A stretch of DNA of 64,000 nucleotides from Acaudatibacter sp963835495 (GTDB lineage Bacteria > Pseudomonadota > Alphaproteobacteria > Caulobacterales > Caulobacteraceae): contig CAWIFQ010000003.1 of the NCBI GenBank assembly GCA_963835495.1, positions 2,364,993 through 2,428,992 on the forward strand, written 5' to 3'. A program made the position numbers and the translations under genes. Of this stretch, positions 53,654 through 62,999 are shown in pieces. The notes under the pieces are model-generated. The model was not told the DNA's origin. It ran no database searches and worked only from the letters and a program-made list of their open reading frames with translations. Position 1 is the stretch's first letter. Each line of letters opens with the position of its first letter.

Positions 53654-54742
53654 ATGAGAACCTCCAGCCTCGTTATCATCGCGTGCGCGGGCTTGTCGCT
53701 CGCCGCGTGCGGCAGGACCCAGACCGGCAGAACCACCGCAGTCACGCCCGCCGCGCCTGCCGCCGCGCCTGAGGCGCTGATGGCGAAGGCGCGGGAGGTG
53801 TTCAAACCGATTCCCGCGACGGCGCCGCAGCTGCCCGGTAACGCCGCATCCCCGGCGAAGATCGAGCTCGGCGCGATGCTGTATTTCGACCCCCGGCTCT
53901 CGGCCAGTCACGCCATCAGCTGCGGCTCCTGCCACAATATCGGCATGGGCGGCGCGGACGCCGAACCCACGTCCCTCGGGCACCGCTGGCAGCACGGCGG
54001 ACGTAACGCACCGACCGTGCTCAACGCCGTGTTCAACCTGGCCCAGTTCTGGGATGGCCGGGCCAAGGATCTCGAACAGCAGGCCGGCGGACCGATGGTC
54101 AATCCGGTCGAGATGGCCTCGCCCGAAGCACACGTGGCCGAACAGCTGAATGGCATCCCCGGATATCGCGACGCGTTCGTCAAAGCGTTCCCGGGCGAGG
54201 CCGATCCGGTGACGCTGCCCAATGTGCAGAAGGCGATCGCGGTGTTCGAGGCGACGCTGATCACGCCGAACGCCCCGTTCGACCGCTATCTCGGCGGCCG
54301 GGCGGACGCCCTCTCGCCGGTGCAGAAGCAGGGTCTGGCGCTGTTCATGGATAAGGGCTGCTCGGCCTGTCACAACGGGGTGAACGTCGGCGGCGGCATG
54401 TACGCGCCTTTCGGCGTGGTCGCCAAGCCGGGCGCGGACCTGTTGCCGCCAGGCGACAAGGGCCGCTTCACGGTCACCAGGTCGCCGGGCGACGAGTACG
54501 TCTACAAGGTCCCGACGTTGCGCAACATCGCCTTGACCGCGCCCTACTTCCACACCGGCTCGGTCTGGGATCTGCGCCAGGCGGTGGCGGTGATGGGGAC
54601 GAGCCAGCTCGGCGCCAATCTCACCCCCGACGAGATCGACAAGATCACCGCCTTCCTCGGCAGCCTGACGGGCGAGCAGCCGAAGGTGACCGTGCCGATC
54701 CTTCCGCCGAGCGGCGCCGCAACGCCGCGGCCGCAGCCGTAG
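53654..54742 (+). CDS. Di-haem cytochrome c peroxidase (MauG/CcpA family), lipoprotein
   Basis: 362 residues from ATG 53654 with a lipobox LAAC (Cys19). Haem 1 is CGSCH (90-94), haem 2 is CSACH (236-240). Conserved context: IELGAMLYFDPRLSAS, HRWQHGGRNAPTVLNAVFNLAQFWDGRAKDLEQQ, PTLRNIALTAPYFHTGSVWDLRQAV. Bacterial enzymes of this type reduce hydrogen peroxide in the periplasm with electrons from cytochrome c or azurin; FNR-type control is known for them, consistent with the exact box upstream. Confidence 0.93.
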   Translation: MRTSSLVIIACAGLSLAACGRTQTGRTTAVTPAAPAAAPEALMAKAREVFKPIPATAPQLPGNAASPAKIELGAMLYFDPRLSASHAISCGSCHNIGMGGADAEPTSLGHRWQHGGRNAPTVLNAVFNLAQFWDGRAKDLEQQAGGPMVNPVEMASPEAHVAEQLNGIPGYRDAFVKAFPGEADPVTLPNVQKAIAVFEATLITPNAPFDRYLGGRADALSPVQKQGLALFMDKGCSACHNGVNVGGGMYAPFGVVAKPGADLLPPGDKGRFTVTRSPGDEYVYKVPTLRNIALTAPYFHTGSVWDLRQAVAVMGTSQLGANLTPDEIDKITAFLGSLTGEQPKVTVPILPPSGAATPRPQP

Positions 54743-54781
54743 CAAGAAGGGCGGCGATCACGCGATTTTCCGCCGGCCCAG

Positions 54782-55331
54782 TCACGACGGTAGGAGCGTC
54801 ACATTCGCGCCAGCGAGTCTCCTGTAGAGACCTCTGCGACGCGTCATCGGCTGCCACCCGTATAGGAAGATCTGAATCGGTTGCCAGTTGGCCACCCAGC
54901 CAAGGATGATGAGGCCCTCCTCAAAGAATCGGCCGACCTGTCCTCCGAGCAATTTGGTGGCGAACTTGCGCCGCGATCATGCACGCGGCGAGCACGACAA
55001 GTCCCACCGCTAGCGATGTGCGCCCCGCCCGGAACAGTTCTCGCAGCTCCCAGCCGACCACGTCGGCGCGGTAGCCAAAATAGTGCCGGATCGCATCGCT
55101 GACGTGGCGTGCTTCCTCGCGGTCAGCTTCGCTCTTCGGGAGGCGAACGAGAATCTCGATCGTACCGGGTTGCGCCATTTCCGCCGCCGAAGAGACCAGG
55201 AACTCTTCGACCGCCTGATCCAGGTCTCGCTCGCGGAACGGCAGCGGATCGAGCGTATGCCAGAGCTGTCCGATGTCATGGACGCGCAGCTCGATCTGCG
55301 TCTGTGGAGAGGAAGCATGGCTGTCGGGCAC
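54782..55331 (-). pseudogene. Conserved membrane-associated protein, frameshifted
   Basis: From a GTG near 55331: TQIELRVHDIGQLWHTLDPLPFRERDLDQAVEEFLVSS, EILVRLPKSEADREEARHVSDAIRHYFGYRADVVGWELRELFRAGRTSLAVGLVVLAACM. Near 54940 the frame changes; the other frame continues EEGLIILGWVANWQPIQIFLYGWQPMTRRRGLYRRLA and stops at 54782. Two membrane helices. I recall such proteins beside stress genes but know no function. Confidence 0.6.
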
Positions 55332-55339
55332 GCGGAGGC

Positions 55340-56230
55340 TCACTGCCGATGAAGGACGGGATGCGCCCGCCTCGCCGACCGACGCCAAGGCAGACGCCAA
55401 CTCTCGCCGACATCGCTCGGATCGCCGAAGCGCCCCGCAGAGACTAACTCCTCCCACCAGGTCGGCTGTCCGGTCGCGACCGGGACTAGGCGCTCATAAC
55501 GGTTCAGCGTGTCAATCGCCCTGACCAGGCTGCCACAGTCCCGGTGCGCTCGGGCCAAACGGGTTGGGGTGACGCCCAGAAAATGGCTGAGCAATCTGTC
55601 GCGGAACGCGGACAAGGCGGCGCGAGTCGCCTCATCAACGCCCTGAATCCCCAACTCGCATTCCGTGTCGAACCCACCGGACCGATTGTTGAGGTTGGCC
55701 GACCCGACACGGACGATCACATCGTCGAACACGCTGACTTTCGCGTGTACGACGATGTCCCGGCCCTCGGCGGTCCTGGGCGCGAACGCCCGAAATCGCC
55801 CGGAGTGATCCGCCTCCCGGAGGCGCCGGATCATCGGGTTGCGCGCCTGGTCCATCGCGAAGTGGTCGAACCAGCTGGGCGCGCGACCGGTGACGATCAG
55901 GATGACCTCGGGTCCCTCCGGTTCCGAAAGCCTCTTGGCCAGCGCCTCCGTCACCGCCACCGAAGTGAAATACTGATTTTCCAGGTAGATCGTGTGCCTG
56001 GCGCTCGCGATGCACGCCAAGGTCAGGTTGCGAACCTCAGAGACCAGTGGTCGGCCTTTCCAATTCGGTTCGGTTCGCGCGATCGCCACGTCGACATCGA
56101 GCAGCTGCGCCGGGGCGCAAGCGGGCCACGGATCGCCGTCGCCCTGGCTAACCGACGCGAGCGCTTCGCCAGTTGCGTTGCGCCAGCGGGTTCGGAAGAG
56201 CTCCCCAAGGGCTCCGGCCGCACCTCCTCG
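55340..56230 (-). pseudogene. Phospholipase D-like C-terminal half
   Basis: Begins about LGELFRTRWRNATGEALASV, then HTIYLENQYFTSVAVTEALAKRL, VIVTGRAPSWFDHFAMDQARNPM, and one HKD motif HAKVSVFDDVIVRVGSANLNNRS. A normal bacterial PLD has two HKD motifs; the first is missing because the N-terminal half is replaced by patatin sequence from another frame. The tail (CGSLVRAIDTLNRYERLVP) looks complete. It is likely inactive alone unless it dimerises. Confidence 0.75.
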
Positions 56231-56733
56231 TCCACGAACGGAAACACGAGCCTTTCCAGAGCCTCGGTCTGGAACAAGCCGCCGTCGAACGGCGATGACA
56301 GGCTCGTGAAGCTGAACGCCTGCTCGGCATGGCCGCCGGTGTACGCGTCGGTCAGCCGCGCATCCCATTGCGAGCCGAGAAACGCGAACGGAGCAATCAG
56401 GGCGCCGGTGCTGACGCCCGTGACGATGGCGAACGGAGGCCGACGCCCGGCCTTGGTCAGGCCGACCAGCACACCGGCGCCAAACGCGCCGCCAGCCGCG
56501 CCGCCGGAAAGCGCCAGGACGTTGAAGTCCACTCCGCTCCAGGCCGAACGCGGGATCGAGAGCCGATCGGCCGCCACTTCGAGGGACATCTCAGCCTGCT
56601 CGAAGCTGAGACGCGCGGCCGCGAAACCCTTGAGCGTCGCCGGAAGGCTCCCGGGCGCGGGCAGCCTCTCACGGCCAGTCCGGCGGGCCTTCGCGGCAGC
56701 ATCGCGTTGGAACGCACTCAAGAAGACCCCCAA
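56231..56733 (-). pseudogene. Patatin-like phospholipase, N-terminal part
   Basis: From TTG 56733: DFNVLALSGGAAGGAFGAGVLVGLTKAG (oxyanion Gly-rich motif) and VTGVSTGALIAPFAFLG, with the nucleophile Ser in GVSTG (about 108). After about residue 165 (VFPFVDEEVRPEPL) the sequence meets PLD sequence in another frame, and the patatin Asp of the dyad is lost. A deletion appears to have fused two lipases. Confidence 0.72.
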
Positions 56734-56867
56734 TCGTCGAGAAGCCGATCCTAGGGGCGCCGTGGAGTCTGAGAAAGGGTACTCCCGACGAGGGGCGTGA
56801 CGTCAGCCCGAAGGCTCACCGACCGCCATTCATCGAGCTCGCAGAACGTCCCGCTCACCGGTCCGAC

Positions 56868-56881
56868 TTGAGCGAGGTCAA
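56868..56881. promoter_or_regulatory. FixK/FNR-type box
   Basis: TTGAGCGAGGTCAA, exact TTGA-N6-TCAA. 72 bp before the CC0125-like lipoprotein gene and 134 bp before the patatin fragment on the other strand. Confidence 0.5.
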
Positions 56882-56953
56882 GGCGAAACTCCCCGGCAGG
56901 TGACCTCCTGTCGTACCCGGCGCCTGAGACGCTGGCCAACTGAGCGGTGCCGC

Positions 56954-57514
56954 ATGCCTTCCAGAACGCTTACCGCTGTCGCCCTCGCCGCCGCTATGGC
57001 GCTCGGGGCCTGCGCCGCCGCGACCCCCTACCAAGCCATCGATGCACCGGGCGCGCAAGCGGCAGGCGGGTATCATGAGACCCAGATCGAGCCGGGCCGC
57101 TGGCGCGTCGTCTTCGGCGGCAATTCGCTCACTTCCCGCGAGACGGTAGAGACCTACCTGCTCTTTCGCTCGGCCGAGCTGACCGTCCAAGGCGGGTACG
57201 ACTGGTTCCGCAACGTCGAGGGCCGCACCGACACGCGCAATGAAACCTACGTCTACCACCGGCCCGAACCGGCGCTCGCAGGCGGCTACTGGGGCCCACA
57301 TTGGCGCTATCACAGCCACGGCTGGTACGGCGGTTGGCACAACTGGGATCCGTTGAGCGTCGATCCGTTCTTCGATGTCCAGACGGTCAGCTCCTACGTG
57401 GCCTCCGCCGAGATCGTCATGGGTCACGGGGCCAAACCACAGAACGACCCGACCGCGTTTGACGCCCATGCAGTGTTGGAGGCGCTCGGGCCGAATATCG
57501 CAAGACCAAGGTAG
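56954..57514 (+). CDS. CC0125/CC1285-type lipoprotein
   Basis: 186 residues from ATG 56954; the frame is open from 56900 but this start gives a clean signal peptide with lipobox LGAC (Cys19). Then ATPYQAIDAPGAQAAGGYHETQIEPGRWRVVFGGNSLTSRETVETYLLFRSAELTVQGGYDWF, the family signature, a Trp/Tyr/His-rich middle (GGYWGPHWRYHSHGWYGGWHNWDP) and SSYVASAEIVMGHG. Members were named from Caulobacter. The function is unknown; envelope-anchored. Confidence 0.86.
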   Translation: MPSRTLTAVALAAAMALGACAAATPYQAIDAPGAQAAGGYHETQIEPGRWRVVFGGNSLTSRETVETYLLFRSAELTVQGGYDWFRNVEGRTDTRNETYVYHRPEPALAGGYWGPHWRYHSHGWYGGWHNWDPLSVDPFFDVQTVSSYVASAEIVMGHGAKPQNDPTAFDAHAVLEALGPNIARPR

Positions 57515-57579
57515 GGTTGAGCCGACGTGCAAAGCGTCCCGCGATCAGGCCGCACACGCAACGGCGCGGCTCCGCGTAC

Positions 57580-57929
57580 GTCCGGTCCGGTCTTCCAGAT
57601 TCGGGCCTCTGACCAAGACGTATCGCGCGCCTGCCGCCAATGTTCATGCGCTTTGCGGACTGGACCTAGGCATTGCTCCGGGCGAGACACTTGTTCTGCT
57701 CGGCCCGTCAGGCTCGGGCATGTCGACGCTGCTCAACATCCCAGGTGGCCTCGCCCGCGCGACATCTGGCGGAGTTCTCGCTTACGCAGAGTTAGTTCCG
57801 GTGAGCGTCGGCGCGCTGACCGACAGTGAAGCTGAGATCCAAGCCGGGCCCGGTGACCAAGTCGTGTTCTTCCCATCGGACCCGGTTCACGACAGCGTTG
57901 AGGCCTCCCAGCGGCCGCAGGCGCGCTGA
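57580..57929 (+). pseudogene. Chimeric remnant: ABC ATPase N-terminus joined to efflux adaptor C-terminus
   Basis: The frame reads LTKTYRAPAANVHALCGLDLGIAPGETLVLLGPSGSGMSTLLN, an ABC ATPase start whose Walker A Lys is Met. After about 30 more codons it changes to VPVSVGALTDSEAEIQAGPGDQVVFFPSD, the end of a HlyD/MacA-type adaptor. The middle of both proteins is missing. The stop at 57927-57929 abuts the next ATG. Looks like the scar of a collapsed efflux operon. Confidence 0.65.
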
Positions 57930-60080
57930 ATGAATCAGCCGACGACCTGGCCGAGGATTGGGCTAATCGTGATCGCCGTCTGCCTGGCTCTGGGCGCCTG
58001 CCGAGGTCCGACCGCTACGCCCAGAAGTCAGCTGATCATTGATCTCGCAGCCGGGCCGGCAAGCACCTTCACGCCCGACCAGGCTTTCGGGGCGGTCATC
58101 GACGGCCTGGGTCCCGGCCGTGTCGAGCAGGTCTACACCGCACACAACATTCAGGCGCTCAAGCGCGCCGGACTTGGGCCCACTGTCTACACCTTGCGCA
58201 CCGAGCTGGCGATCGAGGCCTGGCACTGGAGCGAGGAGGGGGATTGGAGCGACGCCGCCCATCAGCAGGGTTACTGGACTGGGTCCGATCATCCTCGCCG
58301 ACCCGTGCTCGCCGGCTGGGGATATGCCCTGCCGCGACGAGGCGACAGCATCGACCAGGCCAACGACGAGGGATATTCGCGGCTGGACGACGGCGATCCG
58401 GCGACCTTCTGGAAGTCGAACCCGTATCTTGACCCGGCCTATACCCATCAATCCGGCCGGGCGCAGTGGGTGGTCGTCAGCTTCCCGACCGACACCCCCA
58501 TCTCGGCCGCGCGTATTCAGTGGGCTGCCCCGTTCGCGCGCCACTACGAAATTCAGTACTGGCGCGGCGTCGATCCTTACGATCCGGAGGGACGCTGGGT
58601 CACGTTTCCCGGCGGCCGGATAACGCGTGGGCGCGGCGGCGACGCATTCCTTCGCCTTTCCGACACGCCTCGGCGCGTGCGCTACCTCCGCATTCTCCTG
58701 CAGGAATCCTCGGAGACCGCCCCGCCGGGTTCGAGGGACCGGCGCGACGCCATGGGTTACGCCATCGGCGAGGTCGGCTTTGGTGTCATGGGCGCCAAGG
58801 GCCGCTTTGTCGATGCGGTGCGCCACGAGCAAAACAGCGCCGAGCAGACCAACATCTATGTGTCGTCCACGGATCCCTGGCATCGCGCGATCGACCGCGA
58901 TCCAGAGGTGGAGCAGCCCGGCTTCGACCGTATCTTCGCACATGGTCTCACGAATGGCCTGCCGATGATGGTCACGGTCGGCGCGCTCTACGACACGCCA
59001 GAAAACACCGCTGCGGAGATCCGCTTTTTCAAGGCGCGGGGCTACCTCGTGCGTGAGGTGGAAATCGGCCTGGAGCCGGATGGGCAGAACGTGTCGCCAG
59101 AGGACTATGCGACCCTCTACGCCCAGGCCGCTGCCGCCGTTCGCGGCGCGGACGACCGGATTGCCCTGGCCGGCCCCGGGCTCCAGGACGCGATCTCTGA
59201 CACGTGGCTCGACGAAGGGACCGACCATTCATGGACGCGGCGGTTCCTGAAGGCTTTGTCGGCGAGCGGTCACAAAGCCGATCTCGGGGTCTTCACGTTC
59301 GAGCACTATCCCAATGACGTCCTGTGCGGGGACCTCCATCGGAAGCTATTATCCGAGGGCGACGCGCTGGCTTCAGGTGTCGCGCGCCTGAAGGCCGACG
59401 GCGTGCCCGCGGGGCTGCCGTGGGTGATCATCGAATATGGGATATCGGCATTCTCCGGCCAAGGTGAGGTCGAAATGCCCGGCGCCCTCTTCAACGCTGA
59501 CATGGTCGGGCATTTCCTTACCCTCGGCGGACGCGGCGCCTACCTCCTCGGCTACGGTCCAGAGCAATTGTTCGAGCCGGAGGAAGAGTGCGCCGGATAC
59601 GGTGAACTCATGCTGTTCGGACAGGATGCGAACGGGCGAGTGTCCTGGCCCACACCGGCCTTCTGGGGCGCATCCATGCTCACTGCAGATTGGGCTCAGC
59701 CCGGCGCCGGGCGGCACATCCTCTATCGCGCCACCTGGGCGCCAGGCGCCGGGCAAGGGGCGGACGCCTGGGTCGTCGGGTATCCAATCCGCCGGCCCGA
59801 CGGGCGCCTCGCCGTCTTGCTGATCAACCGTGATCCGGCCAGCGCCCATGCTCTCGACATCGAGGCGCGCCGGCGCGTGGGCGGCCCTCTCGGGGACGTG
59901 CCTGGGCCGTTCGAAGTCGTTCAATATGGCAAGGACGAATATGCGTGGCAGGCGGCCGGCGCGGCCGGGCATCCGACCCGCAACGAACCGCCGCGCCGCT
60001 TCTCTCTCGCGCACGGACCCCTTTCCCTGCCGCCTTACTCCCTGACAGTCGTACGAACCTCAGTTCCGGCTCGTTGGTAG
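57930..60080 (+). CDS. Glycoside-hydrolase-like lipoprotein with discoidin-type domain
   Basis: 716 residues; lipobox LGAC (Cys24). Residues about 115-285 look like an F5/8 type C (discoidin) module: YSRLDDGDPATFWKSNPYLD, WVVVSFPTDTPISAARIQW, RVRYLRILLQESS. Residues about 300-610 look like a TIM barrel of the clan GH-A kind: YLVREVEIGLEPDGQNVSPEDYA (possible acid/base Glu) and PWVIIEYGIS (possible nucleophile Glu). A beta-rich C-terminal domain (LAVLLINRDPASAHALDIEAR) follows. Likely acts on surface or environmental polysaccharide; family number not assignable by eye. Confidence 0.65.
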   Translation: MNQPTTWPRIGLIVIAVCLALGACRGPTATPRSQLIIDLAAGPASTFTPDQAFGAVIDGLGPGRVEQVYTAHNIQALKRAGLGPTVYTLRTELAIEAWHWSEEGDWSDAAHQQGYWTGSDHPRRPVLAGWGYALPRRGDSIDQANDEGYSRLDDGDPATFWKSNPYLDPAYTHQSGRAQWVVVSFPTDTPISAARIQWAAPFARHYEIQYWRGVDPYDPEGRWVTFPGGRITRGRGGDAFLRLSDTPRRVRYLRILLQESSETAPPGSRDRRDAMGYAIGEVGFGVMGAKGRFVDAVRHEQNSAEQTNIYVSSTDPWHRAIDRDPEVEQPGFDRIFAHGLTNGLPMMVTVGALYDTPENTAAEIRFFKARGYLVREVEIGLEPDGQNVSPEDYATLYAQAAAAVRGADDRIALAGPGLQDAISDTWLDEGTDHSWTRRFLKALSASGHKADLGVFTFEHYPNDVLCGDLHRKLLSEGDALASGVARLKADGVPAGLPWVIIEYGISAFSGQGEVEMPGALFNADMVGHFLTLGGRGAYLLGYGPEQLFEPEEECAGYGELMLFGQDANGRVSWPTPAFWGASMLTADWAQPGAGRHILYRATWAPGAGQGADAWVVGYPIRRPDGRLAVLLINRDPASAHALDIEARRRVGGPLGDVPGPFEVVQYGKDEYAWQAAGAAGHPTRNEPPRRFSLAHGPLSLPPYSLTVVRTSVPARW

Positions 60081-60162
60081 CAACTGCGACGAGCTGGGTT
60101 TGCCGGCGCGATCGCCGCGGCAGCCGACCTTCTGAAGCACCCCCTCTTTCGGCGGACGCGAA

Positions 60163-60864
60163 CTAGACGGCGGCTCCAAAGATTCGACCAATGCCTGCAG
60201 TGAGCGCCATCGCGAACGCCCCCCAGAACGTCACGCGCAAGATGGATTTGAGGATGCCTGCGCCGCCGGCGTGCGCGCCGACAGCGCCGAGAAGCGCCAA
60301 ACTCACGAGCGCGACCCCGGCCACGGCGGCGGACACCCAGGCAAGGGGAACGAGCAGGACCACCGCGAGCGGAAGGACCGCGCCTACCGAGAAGGTCGCG
60401 GCAGATGTCAGCGCCGCCTGAATCGGCCGTGCCGTGCTGATTTCCGAGATACCAAGCTCGTCACGGGCGTGGGCTACGATGGCGTCGCCCGCCATCAGCT
60501 GGGCCGCCACGCGTTCCGCCAGCTCGGGCTCGACGCCGCGGGCCACGTAGATGCCGGCCAGTTCCTGCAATTCCGCCTCCGGCGCGCTCATCAGTTCGGA
60601 CGTTTCTCGCGCGATGTCGGCTCTTTCCGTGTCCGATTGCGAGCCGACTGAGACATATTCGCCTGCCGCCATGGACATGGCCCCGGCGACCAGACCAGCC
60701 GCGCCAGCGATGAGGATGTTACCCTTCACGGCCTCGGCGGCGGCGACCCCCACGATCAGGCTCGCGGTAGAGACAATGCCGTCGTTCGCCCCCAGGACCG
60801 CTGCGCGCAACCAGCCTATCCTTGCGACAAGATGGCGTTCCGGCAGCATGTGCAATCGGCTCAT
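60163..60864 (-). CDS. VIT1/CCC1 family metal transporter
   Basis: 233 residues from ATG 60864. MLPERHLVARIGWLRAAVLGANDGIVSTASLIVGV is the family start, followed by an AGAMSMAAGEYVSVGSQSDTERADI segment, the cytoplasmic metal-binding helices and three C-terminal membrane helices. Members move iron or manganese. Its start overlaps the kinase stop (ATGA), so it belongs to the two-component operon and may be the effector of a metal response. Confidence 0.9.
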   Translation of the reverse strand: MSRLHMLPERHLVARIGWLRAAVLGANDGIVSTASLIVGVAAAEAVKGNILIAGAAGLVAGAMSMAAGEYVSVGSQSDTERADIARETSELMSAPEAELQELAGIYVARGVEPELAERVAAQLMAGDAIVAHARDELGISEISTARPIQAALTSAATFSVGAVLPLAVVLLVPLAWVSAAVAGVALVSLALLGAVGAHAGGAGILKSILRVTFWGAFAMALTAGIGRIFGAAV

Positions 60865-62310
60865 TCGGGTGTTCCTGGGGCTGATAGATGACCTGTCGAG
60901 GCGACTGTCGTCGGGGATGCCGCTGCGTCTGCGGCAGGCGAGGCGGACGGGGGGAATAGGCAGGTGAAAACTGCGCCGCCGTCCGAAGCGTTCTGCGCGG
61001 TGACGAGGCCGCCATGCGCAGCGATGATGCTGCGCACGATCCCAAGTCCAAGCCCCGCGCCGCCATCCCGGCCCCGATGTCTCCGCCAGAACCGGCCGAA
61101 TATTTTGTCCTCGTCGCCCGGCTGCAGTCCGACCCCATGGTCCCGCACGGCGACCTGGCCGCCTGGCCCGATGATCACTTCGATGGCTCGATCGCTGCCG
61201 GCGTGATGGATGGCGTTTTCGATCAGATTCCGCAGCGCCCGGCCAAGGGCGTCGGGGTGACCCAGAATTCGACGCGCCTCCGCGATCGACCAACTGGATG
61301 TCCGCGCCAGATGCATACGCTTGCGGGGCGATTTGGGTCACGACCTGCTCTGCCAACGCTCGCAGGTCGATTTCGCTCGCACCGTCGATCCTCAAGGCGT
61401 CGGCCTGAGCCAGATCGAGCATTTGATTGACCATTCGTGTCATCAACCGCACCTCCTCGCCCAGCCGCGACCGGGCCGGGCTGTCTGGCAGCGCATCGAT
61501 CCTGAGCTGCAACACGGACAGCGGGGTGCGCAGCTCGTGAGCAGCGTCGGCCGTGAAGTCCTTCAGTAGGGTCATGGCCTGTTGCAACCGCTCGAGCGCC
61601 CGGTTGACCGCTGTGACCAGCACCGCCACTTCGCGCGACGACGCCGGCTCTATCAGCCGCGCGTCCATGCGTCCCGGGTTCAGCGCGTCGACCTCGCGCG
61701 CGGCCTGAGAGAGGGGCGCCAGCATCCGGCGCACGACCTGGACGTTGAAGACCAGCAACAGGATCATCAGTGGCACGAGCGGAATCACCACGTGCGCCAG
61801 AAGTTCGCGCGCGATCACAGGCCAGTAGAGGGTCCTGCCGGTCGCCTTGGCGGCGATCAGGATCCAGTAGGGTCCCTCCGCCGCCTCGAACCGTCGGACA
61901 CCGCTGACCAGCGTGCCATCACCCGCAGCCTCGCGCTTGGTCCAGTCCAGGGTCGCGCTCGCTGGCCACATCGAAGCGGCCGCGGGCAGCAGGTCGCCAT
62001 CCCGGAAGACCGCCTGGCGGTTCCGGTCGATCACGACGACCGCGAATCCCGCGACGCCGATAGGGGTCTTCAAAGGGCGCGGCATAGGGGCGATCTGGCC
62101 CGGATGGGGAGGAAGCCCCAGCGTCCGATTGACCTGTTGGGCTTGCTGCTTGATGAAATCCTCGGCCAGGGCCTGATCGTCATGGGCATAGGTCACTAGG
62201 ACGATGCCGACATCGAGAATGGCGAAGATCGTCGCCAGAGACGCCAGCCGAACCGCGATCTGAACGAACAGGCTTTGTTGTCTGCGACGCGGGTCGCGGC
62301 CTTCAGCCAC
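60861..62310 (-). pseudogene. Sensor histidine kinase, one frameshift
   Basis: Starts at GTG 62310, overlapping the response regulator stop by 8 bp. TM1 near 19-42, a periplasmic domain (GFAVVVIDRNRQAVFRDGDLL), TM2 near 170-192, then HAMP and KDFTADAAHELRTPLSVLQLRID with the phosphoacceptor His. The frame breaks near 61280; the other frame resumes EARRILGHPDALGRALRNLIENAIHHAG, RDHGVGLQPGDEDKIFGRFWR and GLGLGIVRSIIAAHGG, the ATPase boxes, and ends at 60861. The restored kinase is QseC/TctE-like and complete. Confidence 0.87.
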
Positions 62311-62999
62311 GCGTGAGCGCCGCCTTCGGCGACACGACCAGCGCATAGCCCACGCCATGGGTCGTCCGCAGCGTCACGTCGGCGCCCGCCGCCAGCAGTC
62401 GCTTGCGCAGCCGCGAGACGGACACTTCCAGGGCATTCGGCGTCACGTCCGCGTCCATGGAATAAAGCTGCTCCTCGAGGGTCGATTTGGGCGCCACCTG
62501 CCCGGTGCGGCGGAGCAAAACCTCGAGCAGCGCCAGTTCACGCGGCGCGATGACCACCGGAGCGCCAGCGATCTCAAGCGTCCGGCTAGCGGTATCGAGC
62601 GCAACGTTGCCTGCCTCCAGGATGACCCCCAAACATGACCCTGGGCGTCGCAGGAGCGCCCGGCTTCGTGCGGCCAGCTCCACCATCTCAAAAGGCTTCA
62701 CGAGATAGTCGTCAGCGCCGAGGTCGAGCCCGACGATCCGGTCGCCCAGACCACCCCGCGCCGTCATGATGAGGATCGGCGTGGAATTCGTGGCCGCGGC
62801 GGAGGCGCTTGACCAGCTCAAGGCCGTCACCGTCAGGTAGACCCAGGTCCAGCAGGATCAGATCGTAGGTCGCGATTTCCCGGGCTTCGAAGCCTTCCTC
62901 GAGGGTCTCGCGCCAATCGACGGCGAAGCCATTGTTGGCAAGGCCCTCGACGATGAGTTCCCCCAACTTGGCGTTATCCTCGATCAGCAGCAGTCGCAT
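62303..62999 (-). pseudogene. OmpR/QseB-like response regulator, one frameshift
   Basis: From ATG 62999: MRLLLIEDNAKLGELIVEGL, phosphoacceptor in LILLDLGLPDGDGLELVKRLR. Near 62793 the frame changes to NSTPILIMTARGGLGDRIVGLDLGADDYLVKPFEMVEL and the winged helix VSRLRKRLLAAGADVTLRTTHGVGYAL. All active-site residues are present in the restored protein. It overlaps the cytochrome b gene by 26 bp and the kinase by 8 bp. Confidence 0.89.
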
